From contig CAXXIH010000001.1 of NCBI GenBank assembly GCA_963663365.2, positions 1,798,001-1,862,000 on the forward strand: a stretch of DNA of 64,000 nt, read 5' to 3'. Every line of letters begins with the position of its first letter. The first letter of the stretch is position 1. The translations under genes were made by a program, and so were the position numbers. The stretch is from G963663365 sp963663365. GTDB lineage: Bacteria > Hinthialibacterota > Hinthialibacteria > Hinthialibacterales > G963663365. Below the pieces are notes generated by a model. That model had not been told where the DNA came from. It saw only the letters and a list, made by a program, of their open reading frames with translations, and searched no databases. Shown in pieces: positions 1-6,766 of the stretch.

Positions 1-143
1 TCCATATCCAATAGAATCTGCCGGTGTTGACCAAACACGCTCTCACGCAGGGCTTCCTCAAAACGGCGGGAATCCTGAAGCCTCATTTCGCCATCAAGCC
101 TCATGATGGTCACTGGATGGTGATCCTCGATTTCAAAACGCAT
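1..143 (-). CDS. STAS-domain protein (N-terminal part, runs off window)
   Basis: Translation from the ATG at 143 reads MRFEIEDHHPVTIMRLDGEM and continues in frame for 47 residues to the window edge. The pattern (short strand, 'VTIMRLDGEMRLQDSRRFEEALRE', then 'HRQILLDM') matches the beta-alpha-beta start of STAS / anti-sigma-factor-antagonist domains of the SpoIIAA type, which bind partner kinases or phosphatases and are switched by serine phosphorylation. The phosphorylatable serine would lie beyond the window. An AGGA motif lies about 10 bases upstream of the ATG. It follows rplL after a strong terminator, so it probably has its own promoter. It occupies the place where rpoB is usually found. 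Confidence 0.7.
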   Translation of the reverse strand, partial: MRFEIEDHHPVTIMRLDGEMRLQDSRRFEEALRESVFGQHRQILLDM

Positions 144-230
144 GGTCTACAAGTCCTGGTTCAATTCTTATTATACGGAACGGATTCGCTTGCGGGAAGC
201 CGCTGGCAGAAAAACACTTGCCTGGCACAA

Positions 231-270
231 AAGAAAAAAGGGAAGACGGCAAAATACCGTCTCCCCTTTG
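231..270 (-). terminator. Intrinsic terminator of the rplJL operon
   Basis: Read on the minus strand, a GC-rich 10-bp stem (GGGGAGACGG / CCGTCTTCCC, one mismatch-like pair) with a 7-base loop is followed directly by six T residues. It lies 29 bases after the rplL stop codon and separates the ribosomal operon from the STAS gene. Confidence 0.9.
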
Positions 271-298
271 TTGACGATGAAAGAACGGATAATCCGTC

Positions 299-685
299 TT
301 ATTTGATTTCGACGGTAGCGCCTGCTTCTTCCAGCTGAGCCTTGATCTTCTCGGCTTCGTCTTTGTCGACGCCTTCTTTGACAGTCTTGGGGACATTATC
401 CACCAAGTCTTTGGCTTCTTTAAGGCCGAGGCCTGTGATCGCGCGGACTTCTTTAATGACCTTGATTTTCTGGTTGCCTTGTCCGGCCAGCACAACGGTG
501 AATTCGGTCTGCTCGACTGCTGCCGCGCCACCGCCTTCGGCTCCGGGCATCATACCTCCCATCATTATGGGGGCGGCAGCCGTAACGCCGAATACTTCCT
601 CAAATTCATCGGCCAATTCTTTGGCTTCCATCAAAGTCAAAGCACCGATCTGGTCGATAATGTTCTGGATTTTTTCACTTGCCAT
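299..685 (-). CDS. rplL: 50S ribosomal protein L7/L12
   Basis: At 128 aa this has the normal length of L7/L12, the flexible stalk protein that recruits elongation factors to the ribosome. An N-terminal dimerisation helix (MASEKIQNIIDQIGALTLME) is followed by a Gly/Ala/Met-rich hinge at about residues 35-55. The conserved C-terminal globular domain has 'FTVVL' and 'KVIKEVRAITGLGLKEAKDLVD' and ends 'AGATVEIK'. GGAG lies 11 bases upstream of the ATG. It is 85 bases downstream of rplJ in the same operon and is followed by a strong terminator. The hinge is unusually rich in Gly and Met but otherwise normal. Confidence 0.97.
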   Translation of the reverse strand: MASEKIQNIIDQIGALTLMEAKELADEFEEVFGVTAAAPIMMGGMMPGAEGGGAAAVEQTEFTVVLAGQGNQKIKVIKEVRAITGLGLKEAKDLVDNVPKTVKEGVDKDEAEKIKAQLEEAGATVEIK

Positions 686-770
686 TGTTCTCGTAGCTCC
701 TGCTATATCTATGCAATTTATTTTGTTTTTGATTCAGTGCACCGATTTTTTCGATGCGGTTAGGCGCGTA

Positions 771-1298
771 TTAGGCGGCCTCTTCCAATTTCTTCTCGTA
801 GGCGCGGAACAATCCTGCCAGCTTCCTCGGTACTCCTTGGATATCGCCGAGCAGATTGCGGGCCGGAGCCTGAATACCACCCAAAATCGCTGCCAGCAGA
901 TCCTGCTTGGAGCGCAGTTTGTGCATGGTCTGGACTTGTGCGGTGTCAAGATATTCACTCTCGATCACTGCGGCCTTCAGTTTTACAACCTCATGATCGG
1001 AAATGAACGAATTCAGAACCTTTGCCAATGCAATAATGTCTTCAGTTGAGTGCAAAATTGCACTGGGACCGGCCAGATTCTGTTTGAGTCCTTCGGCATA
1101 CGGTTGGTCATTGATCGCATGTGCGAACAGCCGGTTGCGAATAACTTGCAGCCTTCCGCCTTTTTCACGCAGTTTTTGACGCAGATCAGTAATCTCTTCA
1201 ACGGTAAGGCCGCGATAATCCAACAGTATAAAACCATTTAGATCGCTGACGATCTCCTTATAACGGTCTGTCAAAGCGAACTTTTCATTCTTTTTCAA
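771..1298 (-). CDS. rplJ: 50S ribosomal protein L10 (TTG start)
   Basis: This 175-aa protein is L10, which anchors L7/L12 dimers to 23S rRNA and autoregulates its operon by binding an mRNA leader. The N-terminal rRNA-binding domain has 'GFILLDYRGLTVEEITDLRQKLRE' and 'LQVIRNRLFAHA'; the C-terminal helix ends 'YEKKLEEAA' and would carry L7/L12. I place the start at TTG because a near-perfect Shine-Dalgarno sits just upstream and no in-frame ATG exists near the N-terminus. A histidine-phosphatase gene lies immediately upstream, so the usual L10 leader is not adjacent but about 0.7 kb further up, before that gene. Confidence 0.96.
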   Translation of the reverse strand: MKKNEKFALTDRYKEIVSDLNGFILLDYRGLTVEEITDLRQKLREKGGRLQVIRNRLFAHAINDQPYAEGLKQNLAGPSAILHSTEDIIALAKVLNSFISDHEVVKLKAAVIESEYLDTAQVQTMHKLRSKQDLLAAILGGIQAPARNLLGDIQGVPRKLAGLFRAYEKKLEEAA

Positions 1299-1304
1299 GC
1301 GGTC

Positions 1305-1312
1305 TCACCTCC
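1305..1312 (-). promoter_or_regulatory. Strong Shine-Dalgarno deciding the rplJ TTG start
   Basis: On the minus strand GGAGGTGA lies 6 bases before the TTG codon of rplJ. This near-perfect anti-16S match supports the non-ATG start. Confidence 0.85.
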
Positions 1313-1360
1313 CTTCAGAAAATGTGATGTGAACCTTGAAAATCCCGCCGGGATGAGTTT

Positions 1361-2011
1361 TCACCGGCGCGATTCGAATTCCACGTATCCGTCTTGCCAT
1401 GTTCCGTTTTTGTCCGACACACGGCGGTATTGCAGCAACCATTCATTTTGCGTCCGGTTGAGCCGGTAAATAGTGTCATGTGTGACATCCATTCCCAAGG
1501 CCTTTTCCGGACTCCACTCCAGCCATTTTGCGATCAATAAGCGATTGAATGCATAGTGGCCTACCCAAAGCAAAGTCTCGATTTCAGCGTTTTGCAGACA
1601 AGCCACGGCTTTTTCTCCACGCTGTTCAGAGCCTTTGTAACTGTCTCCCCCCGGAGGTTGGATATTCCATCGGTCGGCTTGCCAGCGTTGCCAGCCACCC
1701 GGCCACCGGATGTCCACCTCCTCGACCGTGAAACCTTCCCAATCGCCGAATGCTATTTCGTACATCTCCGGCTGAATCTGGGCCGTAAGTCCGAGCTGAT
1801 TTCCAACGATTTCCGCTGTTTCTCTTGCACGGCCTGCAGGGCTGCACCACATACTTTGAGGCTTTTCGCTTTGTAAAGCCTGGCCGATTTGCAGGGCTTG
1901 CGTTCGGCCCAGAGGCGACAGTGGCGAATTGCGGCGCCCTTGAAGCCGGCGCTGTTGATTCCAGACTGTTTGCCCATGCCGCATGAGGTACAGCGTTTTT
2001 AACATTTCCAT
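1361..2011 (-). CDS. Histidine phosphatase (phosphoglycerate mutase-like)
   Basis: The protein (216 aa from the ATG at 2011; 2005 is a second possible ATG) belongs to the histidine phosphatase superfamily: phosphohistidine-forming 'LMRHGQTVWN' at the N-terminus, 'GRARETAEIV', 'EIAFGDWEGFT' and the second catalytic His in 'WVGHYAFNRLLIAKWLEWS'. Members dephosphorylate 3-phosphoglycerate, alpha-ribazole phosphate, sugar phosphates or nucleotides; the substrate cannot be told here. An upstream extension to 2080 is open but runs through a ribosomal leader RNA, so I reject it. The gene lies between that L10 leader and rplJ, so it is probably co-transcribed with and controlled like rplJL, an unusual context for this family. 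Confidence 0.85.
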   Translation of the reverse strand: MEMLKTLYLMRHGQTVWNQQRRLQGRRNSPLSPLGRTQALQIGQALQSEKPQSMWCSPAGRARETAEIVGNQLGLTAQIQPEMYEIAFGDWEGFTVEEVDIRWPGGWQRWQADRWNIQPPGGDSYKGSEQRGEKAVACLQNAEIETLLWVGHYAFNRLLIAKWLEWSPEKALGMDVTHDTIYRLNRTQNEWLLQYRRVSDKNGTWQDGYVEFESRR

Positions 2012-2017
2012 TAAAAA

Positions 2018-2042
2018 ATCCCCAGCCGGTCTCGACTGGGGA
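2018..2042 (-). terminator. Attenuator-type terminator at the end of the L10 leader
   Basis: On the minus strand CCCCAGTC / GGCTGGGG forms an 8-bp stem (one T-G pair) with a 6-base loop, followed by ATTTTTTA and then directly by the ATG of the histidine phosphatase. Its position after the L10-binding region suggests a regulated attenuator as in Bacillus-type L10 leaders, or a partial terminator of rplA transcripts. Confidence 0.7.
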
Positions 2043-2200
2043 TATGTTTGACATCCAAGAGCACACAAGATTGTGTACAAGGTGTAACATCTGCTCCACA
2101 GTCTCGGTAGGCCTTGTTGTTTAAGGATACTTCACCTGATTTGGAGAGCATCCGCCTACGGTCTTTGACCGAGTGGTGTTTTCTATGTTCTATTTATATT
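2043..2200 (-). ncRNA. Ribosomal protein L10 leader (cis-regulatory RNA)
   Basis: The minus strand reads 'CAAAGACCGTAGGC' (2154-2168) and, about 40 bases later, 'GCCTACCGAGAC' (2101-2112). GTAGGC pairs with GCCTAC, with the unpaired purine-rich flanks typical of the L10-binding kink-turn region in the L10_leader family (Rfam RF00557 as I recall it). L10 or L10-L12 binds this element to repress its own operon. A hairpin with a T-run follows, as in Gram-positive examples. Oddly the next gene is a histidine phosphatase, with rplJ after it. The exact boundaries are my estimate. Confidence 0.75.
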
Positions 2201-2268
2201 CGGCGTTCGTTGATCTCCAGTTGATTAAAATCAAGAGCAGGCTTTAAGTCTACTCCATCAAATCAAAT

Positions 2269-2979
2269 CTAGGCCACGCCACGAATGAAATCGCGGATTT
2301 GGCCGGGTTCCAGCCGAACACTGGGGCTCATCGTTGAGCAAATGAAGATGCTCTTAAGATAGGTGCCTTTGCTCGCCGACGGGCGGGCTTTGATTAGGGC
2401 ATCCATAACAACACGAATGTTATCGAGCAGGTTCTCTTCGCTAAATGAAGCCTTGCCCACGGGAACATGAACACCGCCGGCCTTGTCGGCGCGGTATTCA
2501 ATCTTACCGGCTTTGAACTCTTCCACGGCTTTGGCGATATCTTGAGTCACGGTTCCGGTCTTGGGATTAGGCATGAGACCGCGGGGACCTAAAACGCGGC
2601 CGAGCTTACCCACATGACGCATCATGTCGGGGGATGCAATTGCGACATCAAAGTCCAGCCAGCCTTTTTGAATCTCGGCGACTAAATCTTCTGATCCAAC
2701 CTTGTCTGCTCCTGCATCAACAGCCGCCTTGGCATTATCGCCTTCCGCAAACACAACAACACGGACGGTTTTGCCGGTTCCATGAGGAAGGCTAACTGTG
2801 CCGCGGACCTGCTGATCAGCCTGCTTGGTGTCAACGCCCAGATTCGCAATCAATTCCACGGTTTCATCAAACTTGGCTTGAGCGTTCCGCTTAACCATCT
2901 CAACAGCTTCGCGCATTTCCAAGAGTTGGTTCTTGGGGACGTTTTCAATGACATTTCTATAACGTTTACTGCGGTGCAT
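2269..2979 (-). CDS. rplA: 50S ribosomal protein L1
   Basis: This 236-aa protein has the standard L1 length and motifs: N-terminal 'RSKRYRNVIE', 'FDETVELIANLGVDTKQADQQVRGTV', 'LPHGTGKTVRVVVFA', then 'GRVLGPRGLMPNPKTGTV' and 'VHVPVGKASF'. L1 forms the mobile L1 stalk at the E site and can repress its own operon. The start ATG has an AGGAC-type site upstream. It lies 27 bases after rplK, as in most bacteria. The downstream boundary is the L10 leader. Nothing in the sequence is unusual. Confidence 0.97.
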   Translation of the reverse strand: MHRSKRYRNVIENVPKNQLLEMREAVEMVKRNAQAKFDETVELIANLGVDTKQADQQVRGTVSLPHGTGKTVRVVVFAEGDNAKAAVDAGADKVGSEDLVAEIQKGWLDFDVAIASPDMMRHVGKLGRVLGPRGLMPNPKTGTVTQDIAKAVEEFKAGKIEYRADKAGGVHVPVGKASFSEENLLDNIRVVMDALIKARPSASKGTYLKSIFICSTMSPSVRLEPGQIRDFIRGVA

Positions 2980-3006
2980 GGCGTCCTCTGTATCTTAATC
3001 GGTCAA

Positions 3007-3432
3007 TTAGGCCACTTCGATTCCCATCGAACGGGCCGTGCCACGAATCATGCTTTTCGCGGCGTCAATATCGTTTGCATTCAAATCGGCCATCTTCAAC
3101 TGCGCGATTTCTTCAACCTGCGCATCCGTTACTTTGCCCACTTTATCCCGGTTGGGAATTCCTGAGCCTTTGGCCAAATTCGCAGCTTTGCGGAGCAAGA
3201 CCGGTGCTGGGGGCGTTTTCGTAATAAAAGTGAACGTCCGGTCCTGATAAACTGTAATAATCGCAGGGATAATCAGACCCGTTTGCTCTTTGGTCCGCTC
3301 GTTAAACTGTTTGCAGAAATCCATAATATTGATTCCATGCTGACCCAACGCCGGGCCTACGGGCGGAGCCGGAGTTGCTTGACCGGCCGGACACTGCAAT
3401 TTGATACTGGCTACTACATTCTTCGGGGGCAT
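3007..3432 (-). CDS. rplK: 50S ribosomal protein L11
   Basis: 141 aa, the usual length. The signature 'PAGQATPAPPVGPALGQHGINIMDFCKQFN' (N-terminal domain that binds release factors and thiostrepton-type antibiotics) and the C-terminal 23S rRNA-binding 'GTARSMGIEV' are clear. L11 forms the GTPase-associated centre with L10-L12. The gene lies between nusG and rplA in the conserved order. AGGT lies upstream of the ATG. Confidence 0.97.
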   Translation of the reverse strand: MPPKNVVASIKLQCPAGQATPAPPVGPALGQHGINIMDFCKQFNERTKEQTGLIIPAIITVYQDRTFTFITKTPPAPVLLRKAANLAKGSGIPNRDKVGKVTDAQVEEIAQLKMADLNANDIDAAKSMIRGTARSMGIEVA

Positions 3433-3508
3433 CGTACTTATACCTGATTAGTCATCAATTCTAATGAAGAGTCTCATCCCCTATGAACTGAGTTGTTCAT
3501 TAAGGATG

Positions 3509-4045
3509 TTAGTCTGTCTTTTCAACCTGGAGGAAGTCCAACTCAACGGGTGTTGACCGGCCCAGAATATCAACCATGACCTTAAGGCGGCCGCGTTCTT
3601 CGTTAATCTCGGCAACATAGCCTGAGAAATTGTAAAATGGACCCTCAATAACTTTAACACGCTCACCGATCTCAAACACGATCTTGGGCCGGGGTTTCTC
3701 ATCTGAGCGCTGCATTTGGCTCATGATCGATTCGACTTCGCTCTCCGAAAGCGGCGCTGGTCGACGAGCCGGTCCGACAAAGCCGGTTACACCGGGCGTG
3801 TTTTTTACATAAGCAAATCCCTCATCGGTCTCATCGTCCATCTGAACAATGACATACCCGGGGAAGATTTTTTGTGTAGAGATACTCCGCTTGCCGTCGC
3901 GGATTTCGACAACTTCTTCGGTAGGGACCATCACCTGTGCGATGATGTCTTCCATACCATCGACACGGACTTGCTGCTCAAGGCTTGTTTTAACCTTGTT
4001 TTCGCATCCCGCGTGAGTATGGACAACATACCAGTGATGAGCCAT
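3509..4045 (-). CDS. nusG: Transcription termination/antitermination factor NusG
   Basis: 178 aa with the NGN domain first ('HHWYVVHTHAGCENKVKTSLEQ', 'FPGYVIVQMDDETDEGFAYVKNTPGVTGFVG') and a C-terminal KOW domain ('EIGERVKVIEGPFYNFSGYVAEINEERGRLKVMVDILGRSTPVELDF'). NusG binds RNA polymerase, increases processivity and couples transcription to Rho or to the ribosome. It lies in the conserved secE-nusG-rplK-rplA order. Length and motifs are canonical. Confidence 0.97.
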   Translation of the reverse strand: MAHHWYVVHTHAGCENKVKTSLEQQVRVDGMEDIIAQVMVPTEEVVEIRDGKRSISTQKIFPGYVIVQMDDETDEGFAYVKNTPGVTGFVGPARRPAPLSESEVESIMSQMQRSDEKPRPKIVFEIGERVKVIEGPFYNFSGYVAEINEERGRLKVMVDILGRSTPVELDFLQVEKTD

Positions 4046-4110
4046 CTTAGAACTCTCTGATTCTCCAGAAGTTATCGTGAATTTGTAAATGACGGTTTCA
4101 AGATTCGCGC

Positions 4111-4347
4111 TTAAAACATGAATCTCTGAAATACATTAATACAATAATCCCAGAAAGCAGCGTATGCAGCGAAAATGGCGACCGTGATAAGCACGACCAC
4201 AGACGAATTCTTGATTTCTCCCTTACTCGGCCAACTTACATTTTCCAGCTCTTTGAGGACATCCATGATGCCACCACCTAATTTGGTCTTTTCAAAGGCT
4301 GAACCTTCAAGGAACAGAACCAATCGTCTTAATACATTCTCGCCCAT
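4111..4347 (-). CDS. secE: Preprotein translocase subunit SecE
   Basis: A 78-aa single-span SecE. A basic, partly amphipathic N-terminus leads to 'MDVLKELENVSWPSKGEIKNSSVVVLITVAIFAAYAAFWDY', where 'VSWPSKGE' corresponds to the family's conserved 'V.WPs..E' loop before the membrane segment (about residues 48-68). SecE clamps SecY in the inner membrane. The order secE-nusG supports the call. A consensus promoter lies about 75 bases upstream and the leader holds a hairpin with a T-run, so expression may be attenuated. No rpmG or tRNA-Trp gene accompanies it. Confidence 0.9.
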   Translation of the reverse strand: MGENVLRRLVLFLEGSAFEKTKLGGGIMDVLKELENVSWPSKGEIKNSSVVVLITVAIFAAYAAFWDYCINVFQRFMF

Positions 4348-4386
4348 TTTAACTACTTTCGCATGCCTTCCGCCCGGATTGTGGGC

Positions 4387-4414
4387 AAAAAAAACACCCC
4401 CTTGGCGAGGGATT
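4387..4414 (-). terminator. Hairpin with T8 in the secE leader
   Basis: The minus strand shows a short stem (ATCCCT / AGGGGGT region, 5-6 bp with a G-T pair) followed by TG and eight T residues. It would end read-through from rng. Because the best secE promoter lies upstream of it, it would also sit at the very 5' end of the secE transcript, so it could act as an attenuator. Confidence 0.55.
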
Positions 4415-4419
4415 TGAAA

Positions 4420-4448
4420 TTAATAGCCGCTGGTCCCCGGCGTGTCAA
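4420..4448 (-). promoter_or_regulatory. Sigma-70-type promoter for secE-nusG-rplKA
   Basis: On the minus strand a perfect TTGACA (4443-4448) is separated by 17 bases from TATTAA (4420-4425). Transcription would begin near 4413, about 65 bases before the secE ATG. Confidence 0.75.
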
Positions 4449-4556
4449 CGGGAGACAAGAAGCAAGAAATAGTACTTTAGCGGAAAACACGTGACAATTC
4501 AGGAGACATAATCCCGAATTCGCATTTTTCTTGTCATTATTTGCGGTGAAGGAGTC

Positions 4557-5855
4557 CTATTGAAAATCAAGCGAAGGAATGCGCCCATCACCACCGCAAT
4601 GCGGACATTCCTGCGACAGCTGAGTTGTCAAGCTACGCCCTGTGCGCTGACGAGTGATCTGGATAAGGCCGATCTCTGTGAAATCCATAACATCGGAGGC
4701 GGTGCGATCTTTGGCCAAGTTGCGCTCAAGTGTGCTTAGTACACGGTCTCTGTCCCGTTTTAGGCGCATATCGATGAAATCGATGACGACAATCCCGCCA
4801 ATTTGACGTAGGCGGAGTTGGCGCGGGATCTCCTCGGCCGCTTCTAAATTAGTGGCAAGGATCGTTTCTTCATGGCTTTTACCAGCTATATTGCGGCTTG
4901 TGTTGACATCAATGGCTGTCAGTGTCTCCATCTCTTCAATAATGATTGTGCCGCCACTGGGCATACGTACCCTTTTGCGGAAGAGTCTCTCCAACTCCTC
5001 GCGCAGCTTCATCTCATTCCATATTTCTGTTGCTTTCACTTGACGAAGAGTTCGCGCCCAATGACGACGAGGCGCGATGATTGACAAGAAATCCCGGGCG
5101 TTTGAGCCCATCCATGATTCTGTGTAATAGATGCGCTCAATTCCCTGATGGTGATGGTCCCGGAGCGTGCGCTCTACAATCCCCAACTCGTGGTGAAGCA
5201 AGCGAATCCCCTCGGTTTGGTTATATTCACGTTTTACGGTTTGCCAAGTTCTTGTCAGATAGGCGATGTCGTCGCTCAATTCGCTTTTTCCACGTGCTTC
5301 GGCGGCTGTTCGGAGTATGACAGCTCCTGTTGGCATCTCGATGTCATGGATAATTTTTCGAAGTCGCGCACGCTCATCCGCATCTTGGATCTGTCTTGAA
5401 ATATGAGAGTCCCGGCCATATGGCATATAAACCGCATATCGTCCGGGGAATGATAATTTTGTTGTTAAGGTCGCGCCCTTATCGCCCCGGGACTCCTTCT
5501 CAATCTGCACGATTACCGGATCACCCGTCCGAAAGACCTCTTCAACAGACCGGCGGCCACGTTTCGAACCTCGGAAACGTTCAACCGCCTCATAAGTCAC
5601 ATCGCTCATCGATAAGAAGCCGTGGCGAAGAAGTCCGATATCAACAAATACGGCCTGTAATGTTGGTACAACCTGGGTGACACGCCCCTTGTAAATATTG
5701 CCAACGGTTCCGAGTCCTGTTGGAACTTCTTGTTCTACGAAGAAATCAGTTAATTTATGTCCTTTTGTAACTGCGGCCAGGACCATGCCGTTTTGGACAC
5801 AAAAGCCCATCGCCGTTGTGTATCTGGAATGGACTTTACCCTTTTTTCTCATCAT
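4557..5855 (-). CDS. rng: Ribonuclease E/G family endoribonuclease
   Basis: RNase G-length enzyme (432 aa from the ATG at 5855). An S1-like RNA-binding region ('GNIYKGRVTQVVPTLQAVFVDIG') is followed by a 5'-sensor/RNase H-like part. The catalytic region carries the Mg2+-binding acidic residues in 'TAIDVNTSRN' and 'GGIVVIDFIDM'; a zinc-link 'CPHCGG' lies near the C-terminus. It processes rRNA and degrades mRNA. It lacks the long degradosome scaffold of RNase E. The reading frame stays open to a TTG at 5882, but GGGA lies before the ATG pair 5855/5852. It is upstream of secE and divergent from the DUF4159 gene. Confidence 0.92.
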   Translation of the reverse strand: MMRKKGKVHSRYTTAMGFCVQNGMVLAAVTKGHKLTDFFVEQEVPTGLGTVGNIYKGRVTQVVPTLQAVFVDIGLLRHGFLSMSDVTYEAVERFRGSKRGRRSVEEVFRTGDPVIVQIEKESRGDKGATLTTKLSFPGRYAVYMPYGRDSHISRQIQDADERARLRKIIHDIEMPTGAVILRTAAEARGKSELSDDIAYLTRTWQTVKREYNQTEGIRLLHHELGIVERTLRDHHHQGIERIYYTESWMGSNARDFLSIIAPRRHWARTLRQVKATEIWNEMKLREELERLFRKRVRMPSGGTIIIEEMETLTAIDVNTSRNIAGKSHEETILATNLEAAEEIPRQLRLRQIGGIVVIDFIDMRLKRDRDRVLSTLERNLAKDRTASDVMDFTEIGLIQITRQRTGRSLTTQLSQECPHCGGDGRIPSLDFQ

Positions 5856-6021
5856 ATCTGGTTTATCCCTGTTGTCGTACAAATGCTGAGGTGGATGCGC
5901 AATCTCCTACTTATATTGCTCTTCGTCGAATCTTCCAATTATCTCGCCCTCTTTTGTTCCGGCATAGGGTTCGATGCAATGGGAACCTTGAAAGAGACCC
6001 CAGCGGATTTACTCTGGCGCT

Positions 6022-6711
6022 ATGAATGGTCCGTGCAGACAATCCCTCTTTGCGATTCTCTCTCTGATCTGCTTTGCGGCGGGCAGCATTTATGCTGCTT
6101 CAGCAGAGGGAGAGGGAGTTGTCTCTATAGCCCGTGTCAAATATGAAGGTGGGGGAGATTGGTACAGCGATCCTACCTCGCTGCCGAATCTTCTGGCAGC
6201 ACTACGTACCCGTTGCGGAATCCCATGCACAGACCGTGAAGCAACTGTCGAATTGGTACCGTCACAGCTGCGCGGTTATCCCCTTCTGTATATGACCGGT
6301 CATGGCACAGTTAAACTAAATCCGGTTCATGTCCGTGCTCTTCGCGACCATCTGACCAATGGTGGCTTTCTTTGGGCAGACGATAATTACGGAATGGATA
6401 AGAGCTTCAGGGAGCAGATGGCTCGTGTTTTCCCCGATTTGGAATGGAAAGCCCTGCCACAAAACCATCCGATTTTTTCTTGTTTCTATGAGTTTCCTGA
6501 AGGAATGCCCAAAATTCATGAGCATGACGGCCTTCCGCCCCAGGCTCTTGGTCTTTTCCTGGGCGATAGGCTGATTTGCCTGTATACATATCAAACGGAC
6601 ATTGGCGATGGTCTTGAAAGCGAGGGGGTGCACCCGCAAGATGACCCAGCCAAGCGCGAATCCGCACTCAGAATGGCGATTAATATTATTGTTTATATTT
6701 TGAGTTCATAA
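6022..6711 (+). CDS. Secreted DUF4159-domain protein
   Basis: 229 aa with an N-terminal signal peptide (hydrophobic 'LFAILSLICFAAGSIYAASA'). The mature part starts 'VVSIARVKYEGGGDWYSDPTSLPNLLAALR' and contains 'LLYMTGHGTVKL', 'LRDHLTNGGFLWADDNYG' and 'HPIFSCFYEFP', all typical of DUF4159, a family of unknown function with a glutamine-amidotransferase-like flavodoxin fold. Such proteins often occur near large membrane proteins in surface-remodelling loci. It begins a run of plus-strand genes leading to a histidine kinase. The shine-dalgarno is weak; the start is chosen because it gives a normal signal peptide. Confidence 0.8.
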   Translation: MNGPCRQSLFAILSLICFAAGSIYAASAEGEGVVSIARVKYEGGGDWYSDPTSLPNLLAALRTRCGIPCTDREATVELVPSQLRGYPLLYMTGHGTVKLNPVHVRALRDHLTNGGFLWADDNYGMDKSFREQMARVFPDLEWKALPQNHPIFSCFYEFPEGMPKIHEHDGLPPQALGLFLGDRLICLYTYQTDIGDGLESEGVHPQDDPAKRESALRMAINIIVYILSS

Positions 6712-6766
6712 AATCACGGGTAATGACTGGATTTGTTCCAGACGGACTCACCAGTATGTATTTATT

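Noticed and set aside
342..1049. Long plus-strand frame opposite rplL and rplJ
   Set aside because: Shadow of the ribosomal protein genes on the other strand; no Shine-Dalgarno or family match.
2012..2080. N-terminal extension of the histidine phosphatase
   Set aside because: It translates through the leader hairpin and adds non-conserved residues before the family's usual start.
4348..4556. rpmG or tRNA-Trp gene upstream of secE
   Set aside because: The usual neighbours were looked for; only a promoter and a hairpin are found.
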